From Vicia villosa (taxonomy: Eukaryota; Streptophyta; Magnoliopsida; Fabales; Fabaceae): DNA of 64,000 nucleotides. The position numbers and the translations under genes are program-made. Where the stretch lies: NCBI RefSeq assembly GCF_029867415.1, contig NC_081183.1, forward strand, positions 36,538,655-36,602,654, in the 5' to 3' direction. Shown piece by piece: positions 54,622-64,000 of this stretch (positions are counted from its first letter, which is position 1; each line of letters begins with the position of its first letter). Under the pieces are notes generated by a model. That model saw only the letters and a program-made list of their open reading frames with translations, did not search any database and was not told the origin of the DNA.

Positions 54622-54731
54622 CACCACCGCGCCTAACCTCCGGCAGTGATGAACATGACGATATTCTGTGTATCTTGGTTTTTGATCCCGGCGGTGACGA
54701 ACGATTCTTTTCCGGCGTCGAAGTCAGTTAA
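54622..54731 (+). pseudogene. second part of the split unknown reading frame
   Basis: Continues the frame of 44267-45371 when one AATAC copy is removed: the codon left open at 45371 is completed here and 35 sense codons follow, with LCILVFDPGGDE before TAA (54729-54731). Confidence 0.6.
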
Positions 54732-55197
54732 CCACCACCATATCATCTTCTACAAATGCTATGTTAATAGAGTTCATTTGGCCTTATGGAAAAGGAAAGA
54801 AAAAAAGAGTTGAAAATGAGTGAAAGAAGAAGATAAAGGAGCTTCTGTTTCAAACTAAAATAAAAAATATGATACACATTTTTTCTCTCTCCAAATTCAT
54901 ATTCTTTCTCCAAATTCCTTGGCAATAAATGACAAAAAAAAAACTATTCCTTTAAGGTCAGCTATCATTTCACCTACGTGATGTTATCCATTTCTACACT
55001 ACATGTCCTCCACATTAGTACTATTTTGTTTTCTCTAAAATGCTACCTACACCACATAAAGCCTTTCTCCCACTTTCCATTATTTTCAAATTCCCACTCA
55101 TTGATCCTTCATTTATTTTCACATGCATTAGTGGAGTTTGCATCTTAAGTTTCATTTTAGAACCTTGAGGGCAAGGTTCAAGTGAACCCCACGGCAA
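54732..55197. other. untranslated 3' part of a short-LTR element
   Basis: AT- and pyrimidine-rich, no gene. The last 50 bases contain ccttgagggcaaggttcaag, a phrase I associate with the 3' internal end of gypsy-type elements, directly before the LTR at 55198. Confidence 0.45.
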
Positions 55198-55504
55198 TGA
55201 TAGGGAGATTAATAGAGTAATTTATTATTAGTTAAATGAGTTTTAGTAGTATTCTGATGTATTGAGAGTTATTTTATATGATGATGTCTTCTAGAACATT
55301 CTTAGGATAATTTGGGATTTTTAATAATTGTTAGGCTTTTAGTTTATTATCCATTAGTAAGTATTATATATGTAGTGTCTTTGACACATTGAAGAATATC
55401 AAATGAAATGAAAAGTCTTTAATTTTCTTAGTTAGTTTTTATCTTACTCTTAGTTTTACAGATTTTCATAGTTTTATTAGGTTTAGGGTTCTAGCATCCT
55501 AACA
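55198..55504 (+). repeat. short LTR (307 bp) between two internal regions
   Basis: tgatagggagatta to ctagcatcctaaca. Followed by the putative primer site ttggtgctttcat and a gag start; preceded by what looks like a 3' internal end. It resembles the 43964 LTR at its two ends but not in the middle. Confidence 0.5.
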
Positions 55505-55517
55505 TTGGTGCTTTCAT
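55505..55517 (+). other. putative primer binding site
   Basis: ttggtgctttcat directly after the LTR, as at 44233. Confidence 0.45.
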
Positions 55518-55529
55518 AGTCTTGAATTC

Positions 55530-56053
55530 ATGGCTCCACCCAAACCCACAAACCCTTCTTCTAAAGAAATTGTTGAAGAGGTTGTCGAACTTGCTCAACT
55601 TCGTTTGGATATTGCTCTACAAGACACACAAACTCAAATGGATGAAAGGTTTCACATGGCAGCAGCTGAATTGTCTCAACAAATGGGTCAAGTTCACACA
55701 AGGTTTGATAATGAAAGACAAACTACTGATGTTAGGTATGATTCTATCATGTCTATACTCCATAAAATTTTTGAACAAAGGGAAACTCCCCAATCTGCTA
55801 CTGTTCACTCTGCTCCAAGTGGGTCAGGTATCACACAACCCCCATTTTCATCTCCTATGGTAAATACTGCTGCAACACTCATTAACACACTTGTCCACAC
55901 ACCACTTCATAAACCTTCTAATCCCCACATTTCTGTCACCCAGCCAACCATACCTACACCACTACACCGCCACACAGCACCTGAACCACCCCCACCACCA
56001 CCGTTTCCACCAAACCCACATTTACACCAAAACCACTCAGCTTTTATCCCTAC
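55530..56053 (+). pseudogene. gypsy-type gag, N-terminal part, truncated
   Basis: About 174 codons. It starts MAPPKPTNPSS behind the primer site, then a helical region (QTQMDERFHMAAAELSQQMG) and a Pro/Thr/His-rich linker. This is the usual layout of gypsy gag before the capsid domain. It is cut at 56053 by the LTR of an Athila-like element; the open frame runs on by chance to 56216. Capsid and zinc knuckle would lie beyond the insertion. Confidence 0.6.
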
Positions 56054-57511
56054 TGATCGGAAAAATAGCAAGTGTACTATTTTCACCAATGTAGTTATAA
56101 TGGGTTTTACCCCAAGTATCGATCTCGAGGACTGCGTAGGAAATATAAGTTATTATAATGAGTCAATTAAACAAAAGAGCATAGGGGTGCTTTTGATTAT
56201 CAATGAAATAAATTGAAATAATACAAATAAGCTGAAATTAAAGTTGAGCTTTTTATAATCTGCGAATAATGCCAAGGTAAGGTGTGTGATTTACTCTATA
56301 ACTCCTCTGGATTAAGATCTCTTTAACAAGTTCATGGAATTCAATTATTTATTCTTAAGGATGTTTTCCTAAGTCCTTAGTGAAAACCTTTTGGTTTATA
56401 ATCCTATTACCTAAGTCCTTAGAGACATATGAGAAAACCAAATCTGTGATTAATCAAGAATTTCTAATAACCTTACGGTATCCCTAGTCCTAGGTGATAA
56501 CTATAAGGTTCAATTGTATACAAACTTTAACAATCGTAGTCCTACAAATTGTTAACCACAAAACAATCCTTATTGATCCGATAAAGAAAGCATTAAAAAC
56601 ATTATACAATCGAATTGAATAATACGAACATTTGATTAACGAAATACCAAATCCAGAGTTATCACAGATCAAATCAGGGACACCCCCTAGCATTGGGGGT
56701 TTAGCCTCTCATAATATTCAAGAAACACAAAGCAAAGAATTTAGACATTACAAAGATAATTGGGAACTTTGATCTTCAATGGTGTCCACCGTTGAATCTC
56801 TCCGTCTCCGAAACCCTTGATGAAGCTATCTTCTCCTCTTTCTGGAATTCTAATATTCTATCGTATGATGCAAAAAGTGTCTTCTCCTTGTCTCCAAATC
56901 ACTTTTTAATCTCTCTAGGTTTTCAGGTCCGAGACAGAACACCCAAAATGCCCCTGGTGCTTTTAAAAATATCAAAATAGAAAAAAATCAGAATTTCTGT
57001 CTGCACCGGCTGACACGGCCGTGTCACTTGACACGGGCAGACCGTGTCAGCTTCTGCCACTTTGGGGAGAGTTCTTCAGGAGGTCTGACACGGCCGTGTC
57101 AGCTGACACGGGCTGCCCGTGTCAGCCTCTGACTTCAGAATTTGGCTTTGACTTCAACATCAAAGTTGTAGCCCTTTTCGTTAGCGAAATTTTTCCACCG
57201 GAACCGCGTCATTCCGAGTTACGAAGCTCTAGTTATGATCAAAATACTACACGCTTGTCACGGTTTTCAACTTCTTTTACACTAACACTTGTGAAATTTC
57301 CATCTGATCCAGAATTAACCTACAACCACCAAGTAGAGAGATCAAAAGCATCTAAAAAGACATGATTATAAAATAAATAACATAATGCAAGCTAATTAAC
57401 AAAATAAAGGGAAATCAATGAAAACTCTTAATAAACAACTCAAAGTGTTACCAAACTTGATGATCTTGTGCCGAATTCATAACAAAACTAGGTAGAAATG
57501 GTGATCGATCA
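56054..57511 (-). repeat. 3' LTR of the second Athila-like element (1458 bp)
   Basis: Plus-strand tgatcggaaaaatagcaagt to ggtgatcgatca. The words tatcgatctcgaggactgc near its left end are typical of the transcript-end part of such LTRs. The polypurine tract caaccccaaacttatctc (57512-57529) follows. Confidence 0.8.
57011..57124. repeat. GC-rich palindromes in the Athila-like LTR
   Basis: The perfect palindrome TGACACGGCCGTGTCA occurs at 57011-57026 and 57086-57101. Each is followed within a few bases by a second inverted repeat built from tgacacgg/ccgtgtca (57029-57049 with a 5-base loop; 57104-57124 with one central base). Confidence 0.95.
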
Positions 57512-58976
57512 CAACCCCAAACTTATCTCATTTCTTGTCCTCAAGTGATGCAAGAGATCAAACCGAGGTCACCTTAAACTTTTCTTTTCCACAACATAGT
57601 CGATGTCTTTCGCAACTTACTTCCCTTTCTTGATTAAGCTTTTGGGCTTATCGAACCTTGTTGTCCATCACACTTCACAACAGAGTGTATTTCACCTGCA
57701 AACTTTTCACACTTCTCACATTATCTCTCTGGGTTAGAGTTCTTTTCGCTCAACATCACGATATGCAATATCAACCCTTGACTTTGCATACAACCTACTT
57801 TCACTACACAAAAAGAATTCACACACTTTTGAGGACTTTTTAGGTTGTAACGAGGCTGAGGTGGAAGGAAGGATAAACAAGGAATTGATATGCAAATGGT
57901 TTATGAACTAGCACTTATGTTATTCTTCTTGTCTTTGTGTTCGGGTTTATGTGAGGGGGTTTCTTCTTAGACTCTCCTTTTTACCTAATTATCGGGTAAT
58001 CAACATCGTTCGAGTCTTTCAAATCTTTTTAGGCAAGTGTTTCAAACTAATTTTTCTCTTTTTCTTTTCTTCTTTTTTTCTTTTTTTTTCTTGTGCTTTA
58101 CACACTTTTCTTTTCTCTCTCTCTTTTTTTTTTAATTGCACACTTGCCCTTTATTTTCTTAAGCACCACCTCAAACTTACAATTTCACACAAATTCAAAA
58201 GAAACAATAATTACACAAGTGCCAAACAAAGATGATAGAATTATGGTTAAGGATGACATGTGAGGGTTGAAACAAACAAAGGGGAATGGCTCAACGGGTT
58301 TAACGAGGGATAAAACAAAAATAAATGAAGGACGGAAAGACTCTGGGGAGAACAAACAAGTGCCTCAGTGTGTGATTTCATATTCGTACTGTGTCGGTAG
58401 GACAAACGCAAAATTAGAGAGATAAAGTCATACCTGATTTCACTCTCATGATGATCTTTACATGTGTTTGGCTTTTTATGTTCCTCACCATGTAGGCTAA
58501 GTTTGCAGCTTCAACACACCCTTTATGTCATGTGACTTTCCTTTCCGGCTCGATTTCACCACCTACCTTCTCAATCCAGTTCTTCAAGTTGCGACTGACA
58601 CTTTCGGCTATGTCCACTTCCAACGTACCTCGAGAGATTAAGTCCGGGGAGGGAATCTTTCATCCACTAGATATTAATCCCATATTCATCTAGCAACTAT
58701 CAATCAATCTGTAACACAATGGCTAAAACAAAAATAAAACCAAAACCAAAAACCAGAATTGCATAAAATGAAATAAAAGCAATGAAAGAAAACTAAAAGG
58801 AAACCCCCCCACACCTGAATGAAACATTGACCTTAATGTTTTCGAACATGAGTGAGAAGGGTGACTTATAGAGGGATATGCCCTACCAATTTCCGCTTCA
58901 TAGCTTTCATTAGTAATGCCCCATTTATTACCTGAAAACAAAACAAACAAAACGAAACGGAAAACGTTATTAAAAT
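57512..58976 (-). other. untranslated 3' region of the second Athila-like element
   Basis: Polypurine tract at 57512-57529. The rest is AT-rich with a T-rich run (58060-58140) and no coding motif. Open frames are short and unlike known proteins. Confidence 0.5.
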
Positions 58977-59035
58977 CGTGGGTTTCCTCCCACGAAGCGC
59001 TTCGTTTAATGTCGCATGGCTCGACGGTCTATTAC
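58977..59035 (-). other. conserved hairpin motif of Athila-like elements
   Basis: Arms CGTGGG (58977-58982) and CCCACG (58989-58994) around six bases. aagcgcttcgtttaatgtcg follows on the plus strand. It is the counterpart of 20484-20535; the fourth pair of the stem is G-C here and T-A there. Confidence 0.6.
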
Positions 59036-59041
59036 CCATTA

Positions 59042-59794
59042 TTATGGAGGGTATTTCCTTCTCCAAACCTGGTTGCTTGTCACTTCTCCAAACCTGGTTG
59101 CTTTTCTCTTCAAGTTACTACCCACTTTCATCTTCTCACTTTGATTGTCCTCTTTTTTCTTCTTTTTGACTTCTTGAATGAACGCCGAACTTATCATAGA
59201 TGCCTGAGCTGAGCCCACATGAGAGACTATGCTCGAGACTTTTTTTGGGAGAGGTTTTGGAATTTTGCTTTCTCCCTCACTTCTAATCATACCAATCGAC
59301 GGTTTATTATTTCCACATGCACCTTTCTTTTTGACGTCCAAGACCTTCATTGTTACCTCTTCATCAAAAGATTTTACTGTTAGTGTCCCTTTCTCGAGAT
59401 CCAGACTGCATCGACTAGTGATCAAAAATGGTCGCACAAGAAGGATAGGAGTCTCTTCATCTTCGGGAATGTCCATAATGTGGAAATCAACTGGAAAGAT
59501 AAACTCACCAATCTCCACCAATACATCTTCAACTATCCCATATGACTGCTTAATAGTGTGATCAGCAAATTTCAATTTGGTTTCATTCTCGCTTATCTTT
59601 CCAATGTCAAGCTTTTTGAAGATAGACAATGGCATTAAACTTACACTAGAACCAGAATCAATTAACACCTTCTTGAACGATCTTTCATTGATGGTGCAAG
59701 GAATTGCCACTACTCCAGGGTCTTTCTTCTTGATTGGGATCCTCCTTTCTGGTGAGACTCTACCACACTTTTCAGTCACCACTTCAGGCTCCAC
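59042..59794 (-). pseudogene. Athila-like aspartic protease domain, 250 aa
   Basis: Retropepsin of the gag-pol polyprotein. Active site VLIDSGSSVSLMPLS at about residues 43-57, then KLKFADHTIKQSYGIVEDVLV and the C-terminal motif ILLVRPFL, where Gly of the usual LGRPF is replaced by Val. The C-terminal tail is Lys-rich. The frame is intact for 250 codons, but it is separated from gag by a frame change at 59795 and has no polymerase after it. It resembles the protease part of 20819-22138. Confidence 0.75.
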
Positions 59795-59796
59795 TC

Positions 59797-60696
59797 CTAC
59801 TGGTCTCTTTTAGAAATCACTTCTTTCATGAATTTCTTGTACAAAGGCATATTCTCCAGTGCTTCAAAGAAGGGTAAGTTAATCTCTAACTTTTTGAACA
59901 TTGCATCAAACTTATCAAACTCCTTCTCTTTCGAATCCTTATGGGCTACTCTAGAGGGGAATGATAATTTAATCACCGGTTTAGCCTCATTTTTATTGTT
60001 CTCTTCAAGTGGATTATTCGGTAGTGCCACTACTTCAGGTTCTTTCACATTCTCTCTTATTTCAAGATCTACCTCTATTACCAAGTTGTCATCTATTTCC
60101 TTTTTTTCTTCAGACTCTCGTATTTTATGACTTCTTGTTGTGACAGCATTGATATTTTCTTGATTTTTAGAATTCTTCAAAATTGAGCTCGGAAGGGTAC
60201 CTTATGCCTGTAGAGTGAGATGTTGTGCTATCTGACCCACTTGAACTTCCAGATTTTTTATTGAAGTTGTGGTGTTCCTATGGTTGTTTCTCGTCTCTTC
60301 TTGAAACTGAGAACATTGTCCAGCAAGTCTCTCAATAGCTACTTCCCATTCTGCCTTCTGAGGCACTTGTTGTTGCTGATCTTTCCAAGAGAAGTTTGGA
60401 TGATTCTTTCACCCCTGATTATAGGTGTTAGAATAAGGATTGTTCTGCTTCAAGAACTTTATCTCTTCAATTTGTTGAGGAGTTGCCAAACAATACACAG
60501 TTTGGTGAGGGCCGTTACAAATCTCACAGCTGACAGTCTGAGCCTGTTTAACTTGAGCCACAGTTTGAGTCTCAACAGTCATCTTCTTGAGTCTTCTCTT
60601 GAGTTCAGCTGCAATTTGATCCTCCATTTTAACAACCTGATCTGCAACCTTTAAATCAATTTTGCCTTCTGTTTGGTCCACTGTGCGATCATACAA
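59797..60696 (-). pseudogene. Athila-like gag, C-terminal part, broken
   Basis: 60696-60409 contains a Cys-rich motif CEICNGPHQTVYC, a zinc-knuckle-like box of Athila gag proteins, and a Gln-rich helix. 60180-59797 in the same frame has the gag end (FDAMFKKLEINLPFFEALENM) that precedes the protease. Stops lie between them (60181-60408). The N-terminal gag is cut off by the LTR at 60706. Confidence 0.75.
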
Positions 60697-60705
60697 CTCA
60701 ATATG

Positions 60706-61655
60706 TGTTTACGGTGATTTCCGGTAAACAACCGCTAGTCTTCCAAACTATAATAAATACGATTTGGTTACTCGCAGGATCGACTAGATTGATCCTAGGA
60801 CATAGTCAAAAAGGTTGTTACTCATGATAGTTCGAATCATGTCTATGGTTGTCTTGTCTCGAAATAAGAAATGCTTAATCAAAGAAATAAAGATTAACAA
60901 TCACCTTGTTATACACGTAAATACAACATCAGCGAAAGATAAGATAAAGATAAAATATAAGACAAAGTTGTAAAGTGCAAGAATATTAAAGTGTAGAAAC
61001 TTAAATGCTTCGAAACTAAATAGAATGAAAGTAAAGAGTGCGGGAATGTAAATGACATAAAGTAAACAAAATGCAATAATATCAGAAGATACTTGAATAA
61101 CGAAAGATACAAAGGTATTTAAAATGGTATTGGTGTCATACGTACATTTCTCAGCGAAACTCGTTCTCTTAACACTTGATACTTGAGCAATATGTGAGTG
61201 ATTTGTACAAAATGAACACCCGGAATCCTAACATTAAGCCTTTATTTATACTAGTTTCGACCCTAACGGTCCTACACTAATCTAATGCCACGTTACCCGC
61301 AGAAAATCCAGGGATGCCATCTGTCTTCGTGCGGTTACATAAACTACTTCGAAATTCAAATTATCCCGCCTGAATCCTCTTTCGACGCGTGGCAAAGTAA
61401 TCAGAATCAATAATACCATGAAAATACGCTAAGCTTCAGTACTTTGCATATCTCGTAAAACGTTTAAGTCCCCAAAGATAATTCTTTTCGAACTTAGCTT
61501 CAATACGAACTATCTCCATTCCAACTTAAACCAACATCCTCGAACATGGCCATCAGTAGCCATTTTTTATCTCAAAAGATGGTCATCAGTAACCATCTTC
61601 CTTCGAATTTCAACCTTCGAAAGATATTCTTCCCAAACGAAATCTTCAACTAACA
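60706..61655 (-). repeat. 3' LTR of the PMD-carrying element (950 bp)
   Basis: Plus-strand tgtttacggtgatttccgg to cttcaactaaca. The first 25 bases form a hairpin (tgtttac...ggtaaaca). It is inserted in the gag of the Athila-like element; left flank atatg. Confidence 0.7.
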
Positions 61656-61670
61656 AATTGCCCCCAATAA
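61656..61670 (-). other. polypurine tract of the PMD-carrying element
   Basis: Plus-strand aattgcccccaataa, i.e. TTATTGGGGGCAATT on the element strand directly before its 3' LTR. Confidence 0.6.
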
Positions 61671-61982
61671 ATGCCTGTTTCGAAAACAAGAGAAATAGGC
61701 GTTTCTTGTTATAATAAGATTTCTTTTTACTTACTTCTTAGAGTTCCAAGACTATTGACTGACGTCATAATCATTTATGACTTTGTTTCCAAAACGTCTT
61801 GTCATTTTCAAAGATGTCTTCTCATAACTTACATTCCCACGTTCTGGTCTTACTTCATGATCATTACTCCTATATACTAGGAGTAAAGCTAATAATTATT
61901 CGACCTCCATTGGATTAAATCAACGCCTGTCGCGTGTCTCTTGGCTTTTACCCAAAAGATTTGAAAGGGTTTCCGTTAAACC

Positions 61983-61990
61983 TTTAAATA
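61983..61990 (+). promoter_or_regulatory. possible TATA box of the PMD gene
   Basis: tttaaata, 108 bases before the ATG at 62098, followed by a pyrimidine-rich leader (cttatatctcctcattctc). Position and context fit a plant core promoter; no other support. Confidence 0.35.
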
Positions 61991-62097
61991 CTTGAACTTC
62001 CATCTTCATATAACTTTCACTTATATCTCCTCATTCTCTTCACAGAAAAGAACATCTTCGGTTACATTCAAACCTATTTCCCAAATCAAATTTACCC

Positions 62098-63243
62098 ATG
62101 GCGTCTTCTTCCAATGTTCTTCAACCTGTTCTAAAACTTCAAAATCCTATGCAGACAGGGGATCAAGAACACATACCAAATCCAAATACTGCAGAGGCGC
62201 GCGCCATCTATGCTTCTCAGGTAATCATTCCTTTTGAACTTTCTGGAAAAACTCATGCCTTCATGGGTCCTTTACCAGGAGAAAATAACTCCGCTTTGAA
62301 CAAATTCTTTCCTGCTTATTATAAAACTAGGCCTTTAGTTAGTAAGAATAAGATAGATGATGAAGGCCACCCAGTCTCAGCAAACCCTGATAGCCCAACA
62401 GAAACCTCAATTGAAACTCCTTTGGCCTTAGAAAAAATTAGGTTAAACTATGTAACCAATTTTGTGAAAGTCTTTAGGTCAATCCCATTAGCAAAGGATC
62501 CTGACCTGTATTATGCTTGGCTAACGAAGGTAGAAAAGCAAAAAGCGCCTTTCTGGAAACAACTAGGGATTTACAATTTAATCCAATTATCCAAAACAGG
62601 TTTAGAATATAACCAAACCATGTTAGTAGCGTCAGTTTACTTCTGGGATGCTTCTCACAATACTTTTCACCTTCCATGCGGGATGGTTACCCCTACCCTC
62701 TTTGATGTAGCTGCCATTACAGGGCTTCGACCAACTGGGGAAACCTTCGACCCTAATTTCATGGATACTGACACCATTAATTTTAACGAAGCAACAGTCA
62801 CCTATACTGCCTTCATTCAACAATACCATAATGAAACGGACCCAAACGTTTCTGACGAAGAACACATAGCGTTTCTAGCACTTTGGCTCTCGAGGTGTGT
62901 CTTTTGCTTTAGGTCCATACAAGTAGCAAAAAGATATCTTTGCATGGCTAACCAGCTAAATGTTGGGATGAAGTTAAACCTAGGCCAGTTAATCCTAGGA
63001 TTTCTTTATGAGAATCTTGGTGAGGCAATGGACCTTGTTAAGAACTACAAAACAGGGTCTCTTCTTTTCGCTGGTCCTTTCTGGCTGTTGCAACTATGGC
63101 TTAATGCCACTTTCGACTCTGTCACCACTGGCAAAAAACCTACGGTACTTGGATACCTTATATTTCAGCTTATGAAATTTAATGAATGTCACTCACTTGG
63201 TTTTAAAATGCGCTTCAGAGCTCGAAGCCTCCACCGCATTTGA
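62098..63243 (+). CDS. plant mobile domain (aminotransferase-like) protein, main exon, 381 aa
   Basis: PMD proteins derive from or travel with transposons; some domesticated members act in silencing and development. Here residues about 120-330 show the family hallmarks: WLTKVEKQKAPFWKQLGI, then FHLPCGMVTPTLFDVAAITG and a Trp-rich C-terminal helix region. The ATG lies in good context (acccatggcg). The frame ends at TGA 63241, but the expected basic tail (KRKTPPTADSDDED) continues in another frame, so one base is probably missing near 63213. It lies antisense to the surrounding LTR element. Confidence 0.75.
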   Translation: MASSSNVLQPVLKLQNPMQTGDQEHIPNPNTAEARAIYASQVIIPFELSGKTHAFMGPLPGENNSALNKFFPAYYKTRPLVSKNKIDDEGHPVSANPDSPTETSIETPLALEKIRLNYVTNFVKVFRSIPLAKDPDLYYAWLTKVEKQKAPFWKQLGIYNLIQLSKTGLEYNQTMLVASVYFWDASHNTFHLPCGMVTPTLFDVAAITGLRPTGETFDPNFMDTDTINFNEATVTYTAFIQQYHNETDPNVSDEEHIAFLALWLSRCVFCFRSIQVAKRYLCMANQLNVGMKLNLGQLILGFLYENLGEAMDLVKNYKTGSLLFAGPFWLLQLWLNATFDSVTTGKKPTVLGYLIFQLMKFNECHSLGFKMRFRARSLHRI

Positions 63244-64000
63244 AACGAAAAACTCCTCCAACAGCCGACTCAGACGATGAAGATAAATCTCCTCCTCGCA
63301 CCAGACAAACGATAAAGAAAAGACAAAAACCTGCTACCCCTTTAGCCAAAGGAAAGGGATCTGGGACTTCGAAGCTCACCTCTTCGAGTGACAAGGTGTC
63401 TTCCGAGGACTCACCCTTGAAGGCCGCTAGCACTATCCCCATTATAGAGAGTCATAACTCCAGTCCAGACAACATTCCGACCAAGGTATTTTGGGTTTCA
63501 TCATTTAATCATTTCTTTACATTCTAATTTTAATGATTAAGCTCACATTTTTACCTTGTAAATGTAGGATGATGCTGGTACCCGCTACTTCTGATCTCAA
63601 AGCCTCAAGTTTACACATTGACCTTGACAAACTTCGAGGTAAATATTTGCTCTTTCAAATGACAGATGAATTTTCTGCCTTTTCGTTTTAATCGATCCTG
63701 ACTGTCCATCACATGTGTTTCTCAACACGAATCTCATGTACTTTCTCCCGTTCTCGAAGACAATCAACCTCTTGCAACCATCATTCCGACTGCGTCTGCT
63801 GAAGAAAGCCATTCAAATGATGAGTCTCCACCCACTCATCAAGATGAAACTATGGAGGAAAATCCGCAATGTTCGAATAGTGGTAACGTAGCTGGACAAC
63901 CAACTGGCAGCGAAGACACTATATCTGAACAGGATGCTGCAGAAGAAACTTCCAAACTGGCTACACCTGGTTCTAATGAAATTTCGAACCTTGGAACTAC
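63244..64000 (+). pseudogene. C-terminal exons of the PMD gene, frame-disturbed
   Basis: The frame after the break encodes a basic, Ser-rich segment to 63485. A GT...AG intron of 82 bases (63486-63567) fits in phase 0. The next short exon needs another one-base shift (near 63580) before reading DLKASSLHIDLDKLR up to a further GT donor near 63640. From about 63760 to the end an open Glu/Ser/Thr-rich frame (ATIIPTASAEESHSNDESP) looks like the third exon and leaves the window. Exon borders after 63640 are uncertain. Confidence 0.5.
63486..63567 (+). other. predicted intron of the PMD gene
   Basis: ccaag|gtattttggg ... aaatgtag|gatgat, 82 bases, T-rich. It lies between codons. Confidence 0.55.

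Larger units (their letters stand above)
56054..60705 (-). mobile_element. Athila-like element, 3' part, without polymerase
   Basis: 3' LTR at left (56054-57511), polypurine tract, untranslated region, hairpin motif, protease and gag remnants in element sense from right to left. RT and integrase are absent between protease and the hairpin. The 5' end was lost behind the insertion of another LTR at 60706. It is related in layout to the element at 8525-23569 but in a different family. Confidence 0.8.
60706..64000 (-). mobile_element. LTR element with antisense PMD gene, incomplete
   Basis: An LTR at 60706-61655 is followed by a polypurine tract that reads on the minus strand. The element is therefore in minus orientation with its 3' end at left. 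Inside, a plant-mobile-domain gene lies on the opposite strand. This arrangement, an extra gene in antisense between pol and the 3' LTR, is known from plant Tat-lineage gypsy elements. The remainder is outside the window. Confidence 0.65.

Overview
The window is nuclear plant DNA dominated by LTR retrotransposons. A legume of the pea/vetch/clover/medic group is the best fit. The reasons are Ogre-type LTRs, Athila-, Tekay- and SIRE-like elements, and one host gene with typical plant exon-intron structure. The species assignment is inference. I recognise one ordinary host gene, a BTB/NPH3-family gene on the minus strand at 32489-35387. Almost everything else is mobile DNA, much of it nested.

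Layout. 1-200: end of an Ogre-type LTR inserted into a SIRE-like Ty1/copia element (201-4904, minus). 4905-8519: old Ty3/gypsy debris. 8525-23569: an Athila-like element (minus, target duplication CTGTG). It is interrupted by a Tekay-like large non-coding derivative (9502-18527, duplication TGTTT), whose 3' LTR is in turn interrupted by a SIRE-like solo LTR (16332-17545, duplication GTTTG). 23575-26186: degraded gypsy LTR material. 26187-31674: an old, stop-ridden Tork-like copia element with a 425-bp internal tandem duplication. 32489-35387: the NPH3 gene, with a long hairpin just after its stop codon. 37090-41073: the 3' LTR and tandem-repeat 3' region of an Ogre-like element. 41545-42595: a 39-bp AT-rich satellite. 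43964-55504: short-LTR elements, one carrying an unknown reading frame split by a very young SIRE-like element (45372-54616, duplication AATAC, two 1208-bp LTRs that read identical). 55505-64000: a gypsy gag start interrupted by an Athila-like element, itself interrupted by an element carrying a plant-mobile-domain (PMD) gene antisense to the element.

The most interesting object is the young SIRE-like element. It has kept gag, lost almost all of pol, and carries a separate reading frame of about 913 codons in the env-like position with what looks like its own plant promoter. Despite lacking its own enzymes it moved recently, so it must have used another element's machinery. Other points worth a second look are a small hairpin shared by two Athila-like elements with a compensated base pair, GC-rich palindrome doublets in LTRs of several families, the antisense PMD gene, and the hairpin behind the NPH3 gene.
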